Source: Polyangiaceae bacterium (GTDB taxonomy: Bacteria; Myxococcota_A; Polyangia; Polyangiales; Polyangiaceae). From it: a stretch of 64,000 nt of DNA. Position numbers and translations under genes: made by a program. The stretch spans positions 1-64,000 of the forward strand of contig JABTUA010000001.1 in assembly GCA_015075635.1 (NCBI GenBank), written 5' to 3'. Position 1 is the first letter of the stretch; the number at the start of each line of letters is the position of its first letter. The notes under the pieces are model-generated. The model worked only from the letters and a program-made list of their open reading frames with translations, had not been told where the DNA came from and ran no database searches. Positions 8,175 to 15,656 of the stretch are shown piece after piece.

Positions 8175-8660
8175 ATGGCCAAGGGCGGCTCGGACAAGAA
8201 GGACCTCGGCGGCGACCGGCTGGTCAGCAAGAACCGCCGGGCGTTCTTCGACTACGAGGTGTCCGACACGCTGGAGGCGGGCCTGGTGCTGATCGGCAGC
8301 GAGGTGCGCGCCCTCCGCGTGCAGGGCTGCGACCTGAGCGACGCCTGGGTGGACATCCAACGCGACGAGGCCTGGGTCAAGGGCATGCGCGTGCCCGTCT
8401 TGCCCCACGCCGCCTTCGGCCACGAAGAGAAGCGGCAGCGCAAGCTCTTGCTCCACCGCGAGCAGATCGAGCACCTGCGCGGCGCCAGCGAGCGCGAGGG
8501 CATGACCCTGATCGTGACCAAGTGCTACTTCAAGAACAACCACGCCAAGCTCGAGATCGCGCTGGCGCGCGGCAAGAAGAGGCACGACAAGCGGCAGAGC
8601 ATCCGCGAGCGAGACGCTTCGCGCGAGGCGGAAGCCGCCATGCGCCGGGGCCGCCGCTGA
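8175..8660 (+). CDS. smpB: SsrA-binding protein SmpB
   Basis: A 161-residue protein, the normal SmpB size. Recognisable motifs are NRRAFFDYEVSDTLEAGLVL (the N-R-K/R-A-x-x-x-Y start of the OB fold), GSEVRALRVQGCDLSDAWV, HEEKRQRKLLLHREQIEHL, YFKNNHAKLEIALARGKKRH and DKRQSIRERDASREAE. The tail is the disordered, basic C-terminus that enters the decoding centre. With tmRNA it rescues stalled ribosomes. I chose the ATG at 8175 (MAKGGSDKKDLGG), although the frame opens earlier. The stop overlaps the next gene in TGATG. I did not find tmRNA nearby. Confidence 0.95.
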   Translation: MAKGGSDKKDLGGDRLVSKNRRAFFDYEVSDTLEAGLVLIGSEVRALRVQGCDLSDAWVDIQRDEAWVKGMRVPVLPHAAFGHEEKRQRKLLLHREQIEHLRGASEREGMTLIVTKCYFKNNHAKLEIALARGKKRHDKRQSIRERDASREAEAAMRRGRR

Positions 8661-8911
8661 TGCTCTTCACGTGGGCCGGTGGGGGCAGCGCGCGCCTCCT
8701 GACGACGAACGGCGACCTCGTCACGCTGCTCTCCAGCTCGGCCTGGCCGCCGGGCACGCCCCTGGAAGGCGACTTCGAGGGCTCCACCTACCGAGTCAAG
8801 GTGCGCTCGTGCAAGAGGAGCGGGGAGGATCCGGAGCTGGCCTTCCGCATCGAAGGCCGCTTCCAGAACCTGACGCGCGAGCAGCGCGAGCGTGTGCTCC
8901 GGGTGAGCTAA
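8660..8911 (+). CDS. Small PilZ-like domain protein coupled to smpB
   Basis: The product is 83 residues long. It starts inside the smpB stop (TGATG), so it is very likely translated by coupling. The sequence GTPLEGDFEGSTYRVKVRSC followed by FRIEGRFQNLTREQRERVL resembles the beta-strand layout of short PilZ-type proteins common in myxobacteria. The full c-di-GMP motif (R-x-x-x-R with D/N-x-S-x-x-G) is not evident. No signal peptide. Its role is unknown and the PilZ assignment is tentative. Confidence 0.6.
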   Translation: MLFTWAGGGSARLLTTNGDLVTLLSSSAWPPGTPLEGDFEGSTYRVKVRSCKRSGEDPELAFRIEGRFQNLTREQRERVLRVS

Positions 8912-8923
8912 GCTCGCCGGCGC

Positions 8924-10087
8924 ATGCCCCGCCCGCCCCAGACCTCCGCCGCGACCTCCAGCCTGTCCGATCGCGTGTACGGCGCGCTGCTCGACGAAGC
9001 CAAGCGCCGTCCCGGCCCGGTGCACCTGCTCAACGTCGGCGACACCTACCTGGAGCCGCTGCCCGCTGCGCGCGCGGAGGCCCAGCTCGCGGCGGAGCAC
9101 CCGCGCCTGCACAACTACGCCCCGGTTCAGGGCGAGCCCGCGCTGCTCGACGCCATCCAGGAGCGCGTGGAGCGCGTGCACGGCGTGGCTCTCGAGCGCC
9201 CGAACCTGCAGGTGATGTCCGGCGCCACAGGCGGGTTCACCGTGGTGGCGACGGCGCTGCTCGAGCCCGGCGACGAGGTGCTGCTGCTCTCGCCGTTCTG
9301 GCCCCTGATCCGCGGCATCGTCGAGTCGCGCTCGGCGCGGGCCGTGGAGCTCCCGTTCTACACGCGGCTCGGCGAGCCAGGCTTCGACGCGGAGGCACTG
9401 CTCGAGTCCGCCATCACGCCGCGCACGGTGGCCGTCTACGTGAACACCCCCAACAACCCCACCGGTCGCGTGCTCGCACCGGAGGTCGCCGACGCCATCG
9501 CTCGAGTGGTGACCCGCAGGAACCTCTGGCTCTGGTGCGACGAGGCCTACGAGGAGCTGTGGTACGGCGCCACGCGCCCGAAGGCGCTGTGGGCGCGAGA
9601 CGACCTCGGCGAGCGCGCGATCGCTTGCCACACGCTCTCCAAGAGCCACGCGCTCGCCGGCGCTCGCATCGGCTACACCCACGGCCCCGCCAGCGTGATG
9701 CCCGCCATCCGCGGCGCGCAGACCTTCTTGACGTACTGCGCGCCGCGCCCGCTGCAGTTCGGGGGGGCGCGCGCCCTGGCCGAGGGCGACGCTTGGGTCG
9801 AGAGCACGCGCCGCCTGTATGCCGAGACCGGACGCCGCGCCGCGAGCGCGCTCGGGCTGCCGCCGCCCGAAGGCGGCACGTTCTTCTTCTTCGACGCGAG
9901 CCGCTACTTCCGCGCCGGCGAGGACATCCAGGCGTTCCTGCGGCGCTGCCTGGACGCGGGCGTCCTGCTCACGCCCGGCGCCGCTTCGGGCAAGGACTAC
10001 GAGAGCTGGGCGCGCCTGTGCTTCACCGCGATTCCGCCCGCGGAGCTCGAAGACGCGCTCGGTCGGCTCGCGCCGCTCCTGGGCTAG
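8924..10087 (+). CDS. PLP-dependent aminotransferase, class I/II (fold type I)
   Basis: A 387-residue enzyme. NTPNNPTGRV at 174-183 and CDEAYEELWYG at 205-215 are the class I/II pyridoxal-phosphate binding motifs. HTLSKSHALAGARIGY supplies the Schiff-base lysine at K240. Near the C-terminus, SWARLCFTAIPP holds the Arg that typically binds the substrate carboxylate. The N-terminal segment NVGDTYLEPLPAARAEAQL fits the family. Substrate cannot be told from sequence alone. It lies 12 bp after the PilZ-like gene, and its TAG shares CTAG with the stop of the convergent neighbour. Confidence 0.9.
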   Translation: MPRPPQTSAATSSLSDRVYGALLDEAKRRPGPVHLLNVGDTYLEPLPAARAEAQLAAEHPRLHNYAPVQGEPALLDAIQERVERVHGVALERPNLQVMSGATGGFTVVATALLEPGDEVLLLSPFWPLIRGIVESRSARAVELPFYTRLGEPGFDAEALLESAITPRTVAVYVNTPNNPTGRVLAPEVADAIARVVTRRNLWLWCDEAYEELWYGATRPKALWARDDLGERAIACHTLSKSHALAGARIGYTHGPASVMPAIRGAQTFLTYCAPRPLQFGGARALAEGDAWVESTRRLYAETGRRAASALGLPPPEGGTFFFFDASRYFRAGEDIQAFLRRCLDAGVLLTPGAASGKDYESWARLCFTAIPPAELEDALGRLAPLLG

Positions 10088-11145
10088 AGCAACCCGTCCA
10101 GAATGGTCGCGTTCTTCCGGATGCTCACGGTCGCGGCGTCCTGGTCGGGCGCACCGAGCTCGGTGGGCTCGCCGAGCCACTGCTCCACCGGCGTGCGCGC
10201 GAGCACTCCGTCGAGGTTGTACACGTTCAAGAGAGCGCGCGGGATCCCTGCCGCTGCCGCCGCCGCGAGATCCGCCGCGAGCTCGGAGCCGCTCGCGTAG
10301 GTGCTGGCGGGGGTCACTCCCTCACCCACCATCCCGACGTCCAGCCCGGCCTTGTCGCCGAACAGCTTCCTGGCGTCCTTGCCGTACGAGTGGACGAAGT
10401 AGGCGGTGGGGGGGGTGTCGCCGCCCAGCATGTCGCCGAACAGGGTACGGTACGCCTGGAACGTGACGACGTCCCACCCGATGCCTTCTACCGGGATGCC
10501 CAGCGCCTGCCGCAGCCCGTCGTCGCCGTCGGCGTAGTCGTCGAGCACCTGCGGCAACGTGGTCAGGTGAACCCTCCAGCCTCGGCTCTGCGCCTCCTCG
10601 ACCAGCGTTGCATACTGCTCGGTCGCGCTGGCGTAGCGCGCCGGATCGACGCCCGACTTCATCAGCTCGACCACCCCGAGCACGTCGTCCTTCTTCCAGA
10701 GCGCGTCGAGCTGATCGACGCGGTCCTTGCTCATCTCCATGTCCACGACGAAGGTCGTGGGCGCGAGCCCGTTCTTCTCCCAGACGTCCATCAAGCTCCG
10801 GGCGGCTGACGCGAACACCGGCGCGTTGGTGCTGCCTGGCCAGTAGCCGTCCGCTTCGCTCAGGAGGAGCCAGGGTCGGATCTCGACACCCGCGGCGCTC
10901 GCGCGCTTCACCAGCGTGGTCAGCGCCGGGTCGGACAGCTGCGCGACGGGCCAGGCCAGGTTGACCGCCACCTGGTGGCGCCCGAGCAACGGGAACGCGG
11001 CCTCGATCTGCTCCGGCGGCAGGAACTCCGCCCAGGCGGAGGCGAAGGCCGCCTCCCGCGCCGGCTCCGGGGAGCGACCGTCCTCCCCGGAACAGCCCCC
11101 GCAAAGCCCCACCAAGAGTCCCAACTTCAGTAGTCCGAGCTTCAT
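10084..11145 (-). CDS. Lipoprotein with a predicted TIM-barrel-like fold
   Basis: A 353-residue lipoprotein. The ATG at 11145 follows GAGGAGGGCC, a strong ribosome binding site, and gives MKLGLLKLGLLVGLCGGCSG with lipobox C18. The mature part alternates helices and strands in a barrel-like pattern (HQVAVNLAWPVAQLSDPAL, GVEIRPWLLLSEADGYW, TTFVVDMEMSKDRVDQLD, GWRVHLTTLPQVLDDYADGD, GIGWDVVTFQAYRTLFGD). Aromatic/acidic residues at strand ends suggest a glycoside-hydrolase-like barrel. No catalytic pair can be assigned. The stop codon overlaps the convergent aminotransferase stop through the palindrome CTAG at 10084-10087. Confidence 0.65.
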   Translation of the reverse strand: MKLGLLKLGLLVGLCGGCSGEDGRSPEPAREAAFASAWAEFLPPEQIEAAFPLLGRHQVAVNLAWPVAQLSDPALTTLVKRASAAGVEIRPWLLLSEADGYWPGSTNAPVFASAARSLMDVWEKNGLAPTTFVVDMEMSKDRVDQLDALWKKDDVLGVVELMKSGVDPARYASATEQYATLVEEAQSRGWRVHLTTLPQVLDDYADGDDGLRQALGIPVEGIGWDVVTFQAYRTLFGDMLGGDTPPTAYFVHSYGKDARKLFGDKAGLDVGMVGEGVTPASTYASGSELAADLAAAAAAGIPRALLNVYNLDGVLARTPVEQWLGEPTELGAPDQDAATVSIRKNATILDGLL

Positions 11146-11322
11146 CTGGCCCTCCTCAGGAAATTCGGCCCGCGGGCCGGTCTCTAATCCCACGTCCCGA
11201 CAGAGTCGTCAAGCGACGCAGAAATCCCGTGCATTCGGTGAGGGCCGCCTGCACCCTTGACTCAGGCTGGGGAAACCCTCAAGGTTCGGCCAGCGGGCCG
11301 GTCGTCCGGGGAGGCAGAGGGA

Positions 11323-12510
11323 ATGGCGAAGTCGAGGGCAGTGGGATGTCTGTTGGTGCTCGCAGGAATTGCCGGCGCGTGCAGCGCCAGCAGCGGCGGC
11401 GACGACTCGTCGGGCGGCGGCGGCGGACAAGCCGGTAACGGCGCGACCGGCGGCGGAGGAGGAATTTCCATCGGCGGTAGCTCCGGCAGCGGCGGTGGTC
11501 TCAACATCGACTCGGGTCAAGGCGGCAGCGGCGGCGGCGGAGGCTTCGCCGGGGATGCCTGCGCGACCACCGGGAGCAAGGCGGCCGATCCGACCACGGC
11601 GCCCGCGGACATCATCTGGGCCGTCGATCAGTCCGGCAGCATGAACCAGGAGACCGCGTACGTTCAGAGCAAGATCAATGATTTTGCCAAGGCCATCGGC
11701 AACAGCAACATCGACTACCACGTGGTGATGATCGCCTCGACGAGCGGCGGCAACTCCATCTGCGTACCAGCGCCGCTCTCGAACGGGAGCTGTGGCGATG
11801 GCCCGCGCTTCCGCCTGGTCAACGTTGGAGTGGACAGCAACGACGCGCTCAACAAGATCATCGACCACTACGCCAAGTACTCCGACTTCTTGCGCCTGAG
11901 CGCGACCAAGCACTTCGTCGTGGTCACGGACGACAACGCGACGGACTCGCCGATGAACTCGGCCGCGGCGTTCACCAACAAGCTCGCCACGCTCCAGCCG
12001 ACCGGCATGTTCGCCAAGTGGATCTTCCACTCGATCTACGCCTTCGGCACCATCCCCTTCGTGGGCTGCATCGGCGCCTTCGGCACGGGAGCCGCCTTCG
12101 GCAAGGTCTACGAAGACCTCGTCAAGCAGACCGGCGGCGCGCAAGGCGAGATCTGCCTGGGCGACTGGACGCCGGTGTTCAACGCCATCACCACCGCCGT
12201 GATCATCAACTCCAAGGTCTCCTGCGAGTACGAGATCCCGCAGCCCGGCGCCGGCCAGACGCTCGACCCGAACAAGGTCAACGTCGACTACCTGCCCGGC
12301 GGGCAGCCGCCTGCGAACCCGATCCCGCGCGTCAACGATCTGGCCGGCTGCTCCTCGGGACCGAGCCTGGGCGGCTGGTACTTCGACAACAACGCGGCCC
12401 CGTCCAAGATCCTGCTCTGCCCGCAGACCTGCGCCGCGGTGCAGTCCGACCCGGCGGCGAAGATCGACGTGAAGTTCGGCTGCGAGAGCGTGTTCAAGCC
12501 GCCAGCTTGA
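11323..12510 (+). CDS. Lipoprotein with a von Willebrand factor A-like domain
   Basis: A 395-residue protein with signal MAKSRAVGCLLVLAGIAGAC, a long Gly/Ser-rich linker (residues 22-85) and a VWA-like domain. The segment IIWAVDQSGSMNQETAYVQ contains the MIDAS-type D-x-S-x-S, DFLRLSATKHFVVVTDDNAT a second metal-contact region, and ICLGDWTPVFNAITTAVI a late helix. This is a common myxobacterial surface lipoprotein type. A purine-rich GGGAGGCAGAGGGA precedes the ATG, which supports this start over the upstream in-frame alternative at 11257. Ligand unknown. It diverges from the lipoprotein gene at 11145 across a 177-bp promoter region. Confidence 0.75.
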   Translation: MAKSRAVGCLLVLAGIAGACSASSGGDDSSGGGGGQAGNGATGGGGGISIGGSSGSGGGLNIDSGQGGSGGGGGFAGDACATTGSKAADPTTAPADIIWAVDQSGSMNQETAYVQSKINDFAKAIGNSNIDYHVVMIASTSGGNSICVPAPLSNGSCGDGPRFRLVNVGVDSNDALNKIIDHYAKYSDFLRLSATKHFVVVTDDNATDSPMNSAAAFTNKLATLQPTGMFAKWIFHSIYAFGTIPFVGCIGAFGTGAAFGKVYEDLVKQTGGAQGEICLGDWTPVFNAITTAVIINSKVSCEYEIPQPGAGQTLDPNKVNVDYLPGGQPPANPIPRVNDLAGCSSGPSLGGWYFDNNAAPSKILLCPQTCAAVQSDPAAKIDVKFGCESVFKPPA

Positions 12511-12534
12511 GCCGGGCTCGAAAGCAGCGACACT

Positions 12535-13581
12535 CTACAGCCGCCCCCAAGGGTCGAGCGTGAGGCCCAGCGTCACGCCGAGCCACGCGCCTCCGAGCCG
12601 GTGGCGCTCGCCCGCGGCGTCGTGCACCGGCATCCGCCGCAGCACGGCTCCGAGCTCCGGCCCGACGCTGAGCCGAGTGTGCTTGCCGAGGTGTGGCTCG
12701 AAGCGCACGCGGCCGACCGCGCGCGCCGACCAGGTGTCGTGGCCTCCAGGCTCGCCGTCCACCGCCGAGACGCCGGCGAAGTGAACGGCCGCTGCGCTGG
12801 CGGACAGGCCGACCGCGAGGTCCAGCCCTTGGCCCAGCGCGAAGGCGTGCTCGGGAGCGACGCCGAGCTCGAGCCAGCGCACGCTGGGTGAGCCGCCCAG
12901 CTCGGGAGCGCCGCCGAACAGCCAGCTCGCGCCCAGCGCCATTCGGCTGCCACCCCTCACGCGGGCCTCCATCGCGAGGCCCGGCCCGGCGAGCCAGAGC
13001 TGCCCAGGGCCGACGGCGGCCGCCGAGATGCGCGGCTCGAACAGCACCGCGGGCCAGCGCAGGAGCTCGGCGATGCGCGCTTGCTCGCGCTCCCGCGCCG
13101 CCTTCTCCGCTTCGAAGGCCTTGGCCTCGAGCAGACGGCGTTGCTTGAGATCCCGCACCAACGCGGCGGCGGCCAGCGCGATGCGCCGCGCGAGGAGCTC
13201 CTTCACGTCACGCGAGTCGAGGCGGCGGGCGCCGTAGAAGCCACCCTTGTCCCAGAGCTCGATGCGCAGCGTGTCCGGCGACGTCGCGAGCACGCGGAAG
13301 TAGACGGTGGGGCGCCGCTCGCTGTCGTCGCCCGCTCGGGGCGGCACGTCCGCGTCGGAGAGCTCGATCTCGACCAGGCGGCGCGTCAGGCGCGAGTCGA
13401 CGTAGCGCTCTGCCTTCGCGCTGATCTCGACGATCACGCGCGGGCGGACATCGGCCCCGGCGCCCCCCGAGACCAGCAGCAGAAGAAGACCGAGGAGGGC
13501 GCTACTTGCCCGGCTTCGCCTTGGGCTGCGCTTCGTCGTCGATCTCGTCGAACGGCGTATCGTCCTCGCCAGCGGCGGCAT
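12535..13581 (-). CDS. Secreted or envelope protein of unknown function, last gene of the sigma factor operon
   Basis: About 348 residues from the ATG at 13581, which overlaps the upstream gene by 80 bp. A hydrophobic stretch (ALLGLLLLLVSGGAGA, around residues 28-43) could be a signal peptide. The next segment (VIVEISAKAERYVDSRLTRR, TVYFRVLATSPDTLRIELWD) resembles the N-terminal domain of myxobacterial proteins fused to barrel-like C-termini. The second half (RWLELGVAPEHAFALGQGLD, TRLSVGPELGAVLRRMP, WLGVTLGLTLDP) looks like beta-barrel strands. The long basic n-region is unusual, so a different start is possible. Co-transcribed with the TPR and sigma genes. Confidence 0.6.
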   Translation of the reverse strand: MPPLARTIRRSTRSTTKRSPRRSRASSALLGLLLLLVSGGAGADVRPRVIVEISAKAERYVDSRLTRRLVEIELSDADVPPRAGDDSERRPTVYFRVLATSPDTLRIELWDKGGFYGARRLDSRDVKELLARRIALAAAALVRDLKQRRLLEAKAFEAEKAAREREQARIAELLRWPAVLFEPRISAAAVGPGQLWLAGPGLAMEARVRGGSRMALGASWLFGGAPELGGSPSVRWLELGVAPEHAFALGQGLDLAVGLSASAAAVHFAGVSAVDGEPGGHDTWSARAVGRVRFEPHLGKHTRLSVGPELGAVLRRMPVHDAAGERHRLGGAWLGVTLGLTLDPWGRL

Positions 13582-14521
13582 CCGCTGCGACGGCGCCCGC
13601 GTCTTCTCCGGCGAGCTTGCCGATCCGCGCACGGATCTCGCCGAGGCGGCGACCGTTGGGGAATTCCTTCGCATACTGCTCGGCGAGCTGCTTGGCTTGA
13701 TCGACGTTGCCCTGGGCGATGGCGGCGTCGAGCTGACGGACCAAGGCATCTTCCGCGAAGTCACCCTTCGGAGACAAGGAGCGATACGCCGCGAGGGCCT
13801 TGGCGGCGCCCGCGCGGTCCCCGGCCTTTTCCAGCATGTCGGCCAGCGTGTACGCGGCGAGGGGCGCGCGCGGATCGCCCGAGTGCTTCTCGACCACCGC
13901 GCGCAGCGCCTGCACGGCAGCGGCGCGTTGACCGTTCGCGCGAGCGACGTCCACGAGGCTCATGAGCTGAGCCGCGCTCTGCGCCTTGCCCAAGACGACG
14001 GCGAAGCCCCCCTGACCCTCGACGGCCTTCCAGGCCGCCGGGTAGTCGTCGCGATCCGCCAGGACCTGCCACTCCGGCGCCGCCACTACCGGAGGCAAGC
14101 TCGCCGTGGGCGGAGTCGGTTGCTCCCCGGACGGCACCGAAGGCTCGCCGGGCTCGAGCAACACGCCCGGCGGCGCCACCGGCTTCTTGTCCTTTTCCTG
14201 CTGGGGCTCGTCGAGCTTGTCGGGCTCCTGCGCTACCGGCGCCTGACCGGGCCGCAGCGCCTCGTCGCCGACCGCCGGCGGCTCCGCCTGGAGCGGAGCC
14301 GCGACCGGCGCCGGACGGAACCAGCGCGCGCCGACGAACACGCCGGACCCGAACACGATGACCAGGGCCGCCGGGGCCCAGAGCCAGGCCTGACGGACGC
14401 GCGGGCGCGCGGAGTCGAGCTCGCCTTCGAGGCGCTGCCAGCCGCGCTCCAGACGTTCGTCGGTGCCGTGATCGCGGAGAGCGGACGACGGAACCTCGGG
14501 GAGATGCTTGTTGGTGTTCAT
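13502..14521 (-). CDS. Single-TM TPR-type protein paired with an ECF sigma factor (candidate anti-sigma or regulator)
   Basis: A 339-residue protein. A cytoplasmic N-terminus (residues 1-42, ending RPRVRQ) precedes one TM helix (AWLWAPAALVIVFGSGVFVG, about 43-62), a long Pro-rich linker and helical TPR-like repeats. Examples of the repeats are AALMSLVDVARANG-type helices, APLAAYTLADMLEKAGDRAG and DALVRQLDAAIAQGNVDQAK. The start ATG overlaps the sigma gene stop (ATGA), a tight coupling. This layout matches the transmembrane partner proteins of many ECF sigma factors, which often restrain the sigma factor. No zinc-binding anti-sigma motif is seen, so the anti-sigma role is inferred from position. 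Confidence 0.7.
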   Translation of the reverse strand: MNTNKHLPEVPSSALRDHGTDERLERGWQRLEGELDSARPRVRQAWLWAPAALVIVFGSGVFVGARWFRPAPVAAPLQAEPPAVGDEALRPGQAPVAQEPDKLDEPQQEKDKKPVAPPGVLLEPGEPSVPSGEQPTPPTASLPPVVAAPEWQVLADRDDYPAAWKAVEGQGGFAVVLGKAQSAAQLMSLVDVARANGQRAAAVQALRAVVEKHSGDPRAPLAAYTLADMLEKAGDRAGAAKALAAYRSLSPKGDFAEDALVRQLDAAIAQGNVDQAKQLAEQYAKEFPNGRRLGEIRARIGKLAGEDAGAVAADAAAGEDDTPFDEIDDEAQPKAKPGK

Positions 14522-15165
14522 GTCGATTCCTCCGCGAACGGAGGGACGAAGTGTGCGGTGAGGAAGGCTTGCGCCCGGGAGATGCGCCGCTTGACGGTGG
14601 CCAGCGAGCAACCGACGAGCTCCGCCACGACCTCGAGCCGGTGCCGCTCGATGTAGCGAAGCGTCCAGGCGATGCGCTCGTCCGAAGGAATGGTGCGGAG
14701 CAGAGCGTAGATCTGAGCGAGCTGGGCTCGGACCTCCGGGCTCGCGTCGGTCGCAGCGATGGCGTCGAGATCCACCGGCTCCACCGACGCCATGCCGAGC
14801 GCCGCGAGCAGGCGTCGCCGGCGCATGCGCGAACGAACCAGGCGCACGACGATGGAGCCCAACCAGGGGCGGAACAGCGCCGGCTCGCGCAGCTCGGTCA
14901 GCCGCTGGTGCGCGCGCAGGTAGGCGTCGTGGACGACGTCCTCGACGTCCACCGCGTTGCCTTGTATGCGCACCGCGACGTTGAGGGCGAACGACGCATG
15001 GCGTCGGTACAAGGTCTCGAAGGCAGTCAGGTGGCCTTCCCGCGCAAGCGACACCAGCTGCGCGTCATCCAGCTCGGAGCTCGGCGCGGGCTCGCGCCGG
15101 GGCTTCTTGCTCGCCGCGTCCGTCCCACCGACGAGGCGGAGCCGCGCGTTGTGCTGGGTGGCCAT
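14518..15165 (-). CDS. ECF-type RNA polymerase sigma factor (sigma-70 family)
   Basis: A 215-residue sigma factor. Region 2 is seen in LVSLAREGHLTAFETLYRRH and NAVDVEDVVHDAYLRAHQRL (D-x-x-Q/H-D-x-x-L/Y type). Region 4 is seen in LRTIPSDERIAWTLRYIERH and RLEVVAELVGCSLATVKRRI (helix-turn-helix with the T-V-K-R-R-I-S-R-A ending). A 35-residue N-terminal extension rich in basic residues is unusual. It heads a minus-strand operon with the TM-TPR protein (ATGA overlap) and the secreted protein ending at 12535. Target promoters are unknown, but the operon's own promoter would be the usual guess. Confidence 0.9.
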   Translation of the reverse strand: MATQHNARLRLVGGTDAASKKPRREPAPSSELDDAQLVSLAREGHLTAFETLYRRHASFALNVAVRIQGNAVDVEDVVHDAYLRAHQRLTELREPALFRPWLGSIVVRLVRSRMRRRRLLAALGMASVEPVDLDAIAATDASPEVRAQLAQIYALLRTIPSDERIAWTLRYIERHRLEVVAELVGCSLATVKRRISRAQAFLTAHFVPPFAEEST

Positions 15166-15381
15166 CCAGGTGGATCTCCGTACAGATCATGACGCAGCGC
15201 CAGGCGTTTTCGGCTCACGTCGTCCTGGACTGGCAAGAACACCGGGAAAAAGCACGTGGAACGGTCGTCCGTTCAGTATGGGGTCGTTTTTGCTTGAGCC
15301 GCTCCGCCGATCTCGGGCATCGATCCCTCCGGTCCGGGCAGAGCATGGCTTCGTGCGGACCCCAACAGGAAGGATCCGAAC

Positions 15382-15597
15382 ATGACCATCTCCAAGACTC
15401 TCGCTCTCGTCACCATCGCGGCCCTGGCTTCGCTCTCCGTCGCTTGCGGCGGCGGCGAGGTTCCCGAGGCGAAGGCGCCGGAAGGCCCGGCGACTCCCGA
15501 GGCGAAGGCGCCCGAGACCCCCGAGGCCCCCGAGACCCCCGAGGCTCCCGCGGGCGAGGAGAAGCCGGCGGAGGGCGCCGCCGAAGAGAAGAAGTGA
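15382..15597 (+). CDS. Small lipoprotein with Pro/Glu/Ala repeats
   Basis: A 71-residue protein with lipobox (LSVAC, about residue 22) and a mature part built almost entirely of repeats of PEAKAPE / ETPEAPE, ending GEEKPAEGAAEEKK. Such a tail would be extended and acidic, perhaps a periplasm-spanning spacer. A clear AGGAAGG ribosome binding site precedes the ATG, and a strong terminator follows at 15623, so this is an independent transcription unit. It is divergent from the sigma factor gene, with 216 bp between the starts. No function is known. Confidence 0.72.
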   Translation: MTISKTLALVTIAALASLSVACGGGEVPEAKAPEGPATPEAKAPETPEAPETPEAPAGEEKPAEGAAEEKK

Positions 15598-15622
15598 GCT
15601 GCTGAATCGCAGACGCTTCGTG

Positions 15623-15648
15623 AAAGGGACGGCGCTCGCCGTCCCTTT
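15623..15648. terminator. Intrinsic terminator, probably bidirectional
   Basis: An 11-bp perfect stem (AAAGGGACGGC paired with GCCGTCCCTTT) around a 4-nt loop, followed on the plus strand by a T-rich tract. It ends the small lipoprotein gene. Because the stem is flanked by A's on the left, it can also serve the convergent FHA gene ending at 15657. Confidence 0.85.
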
Positions 15649-15656
15649 TGCTTTTG

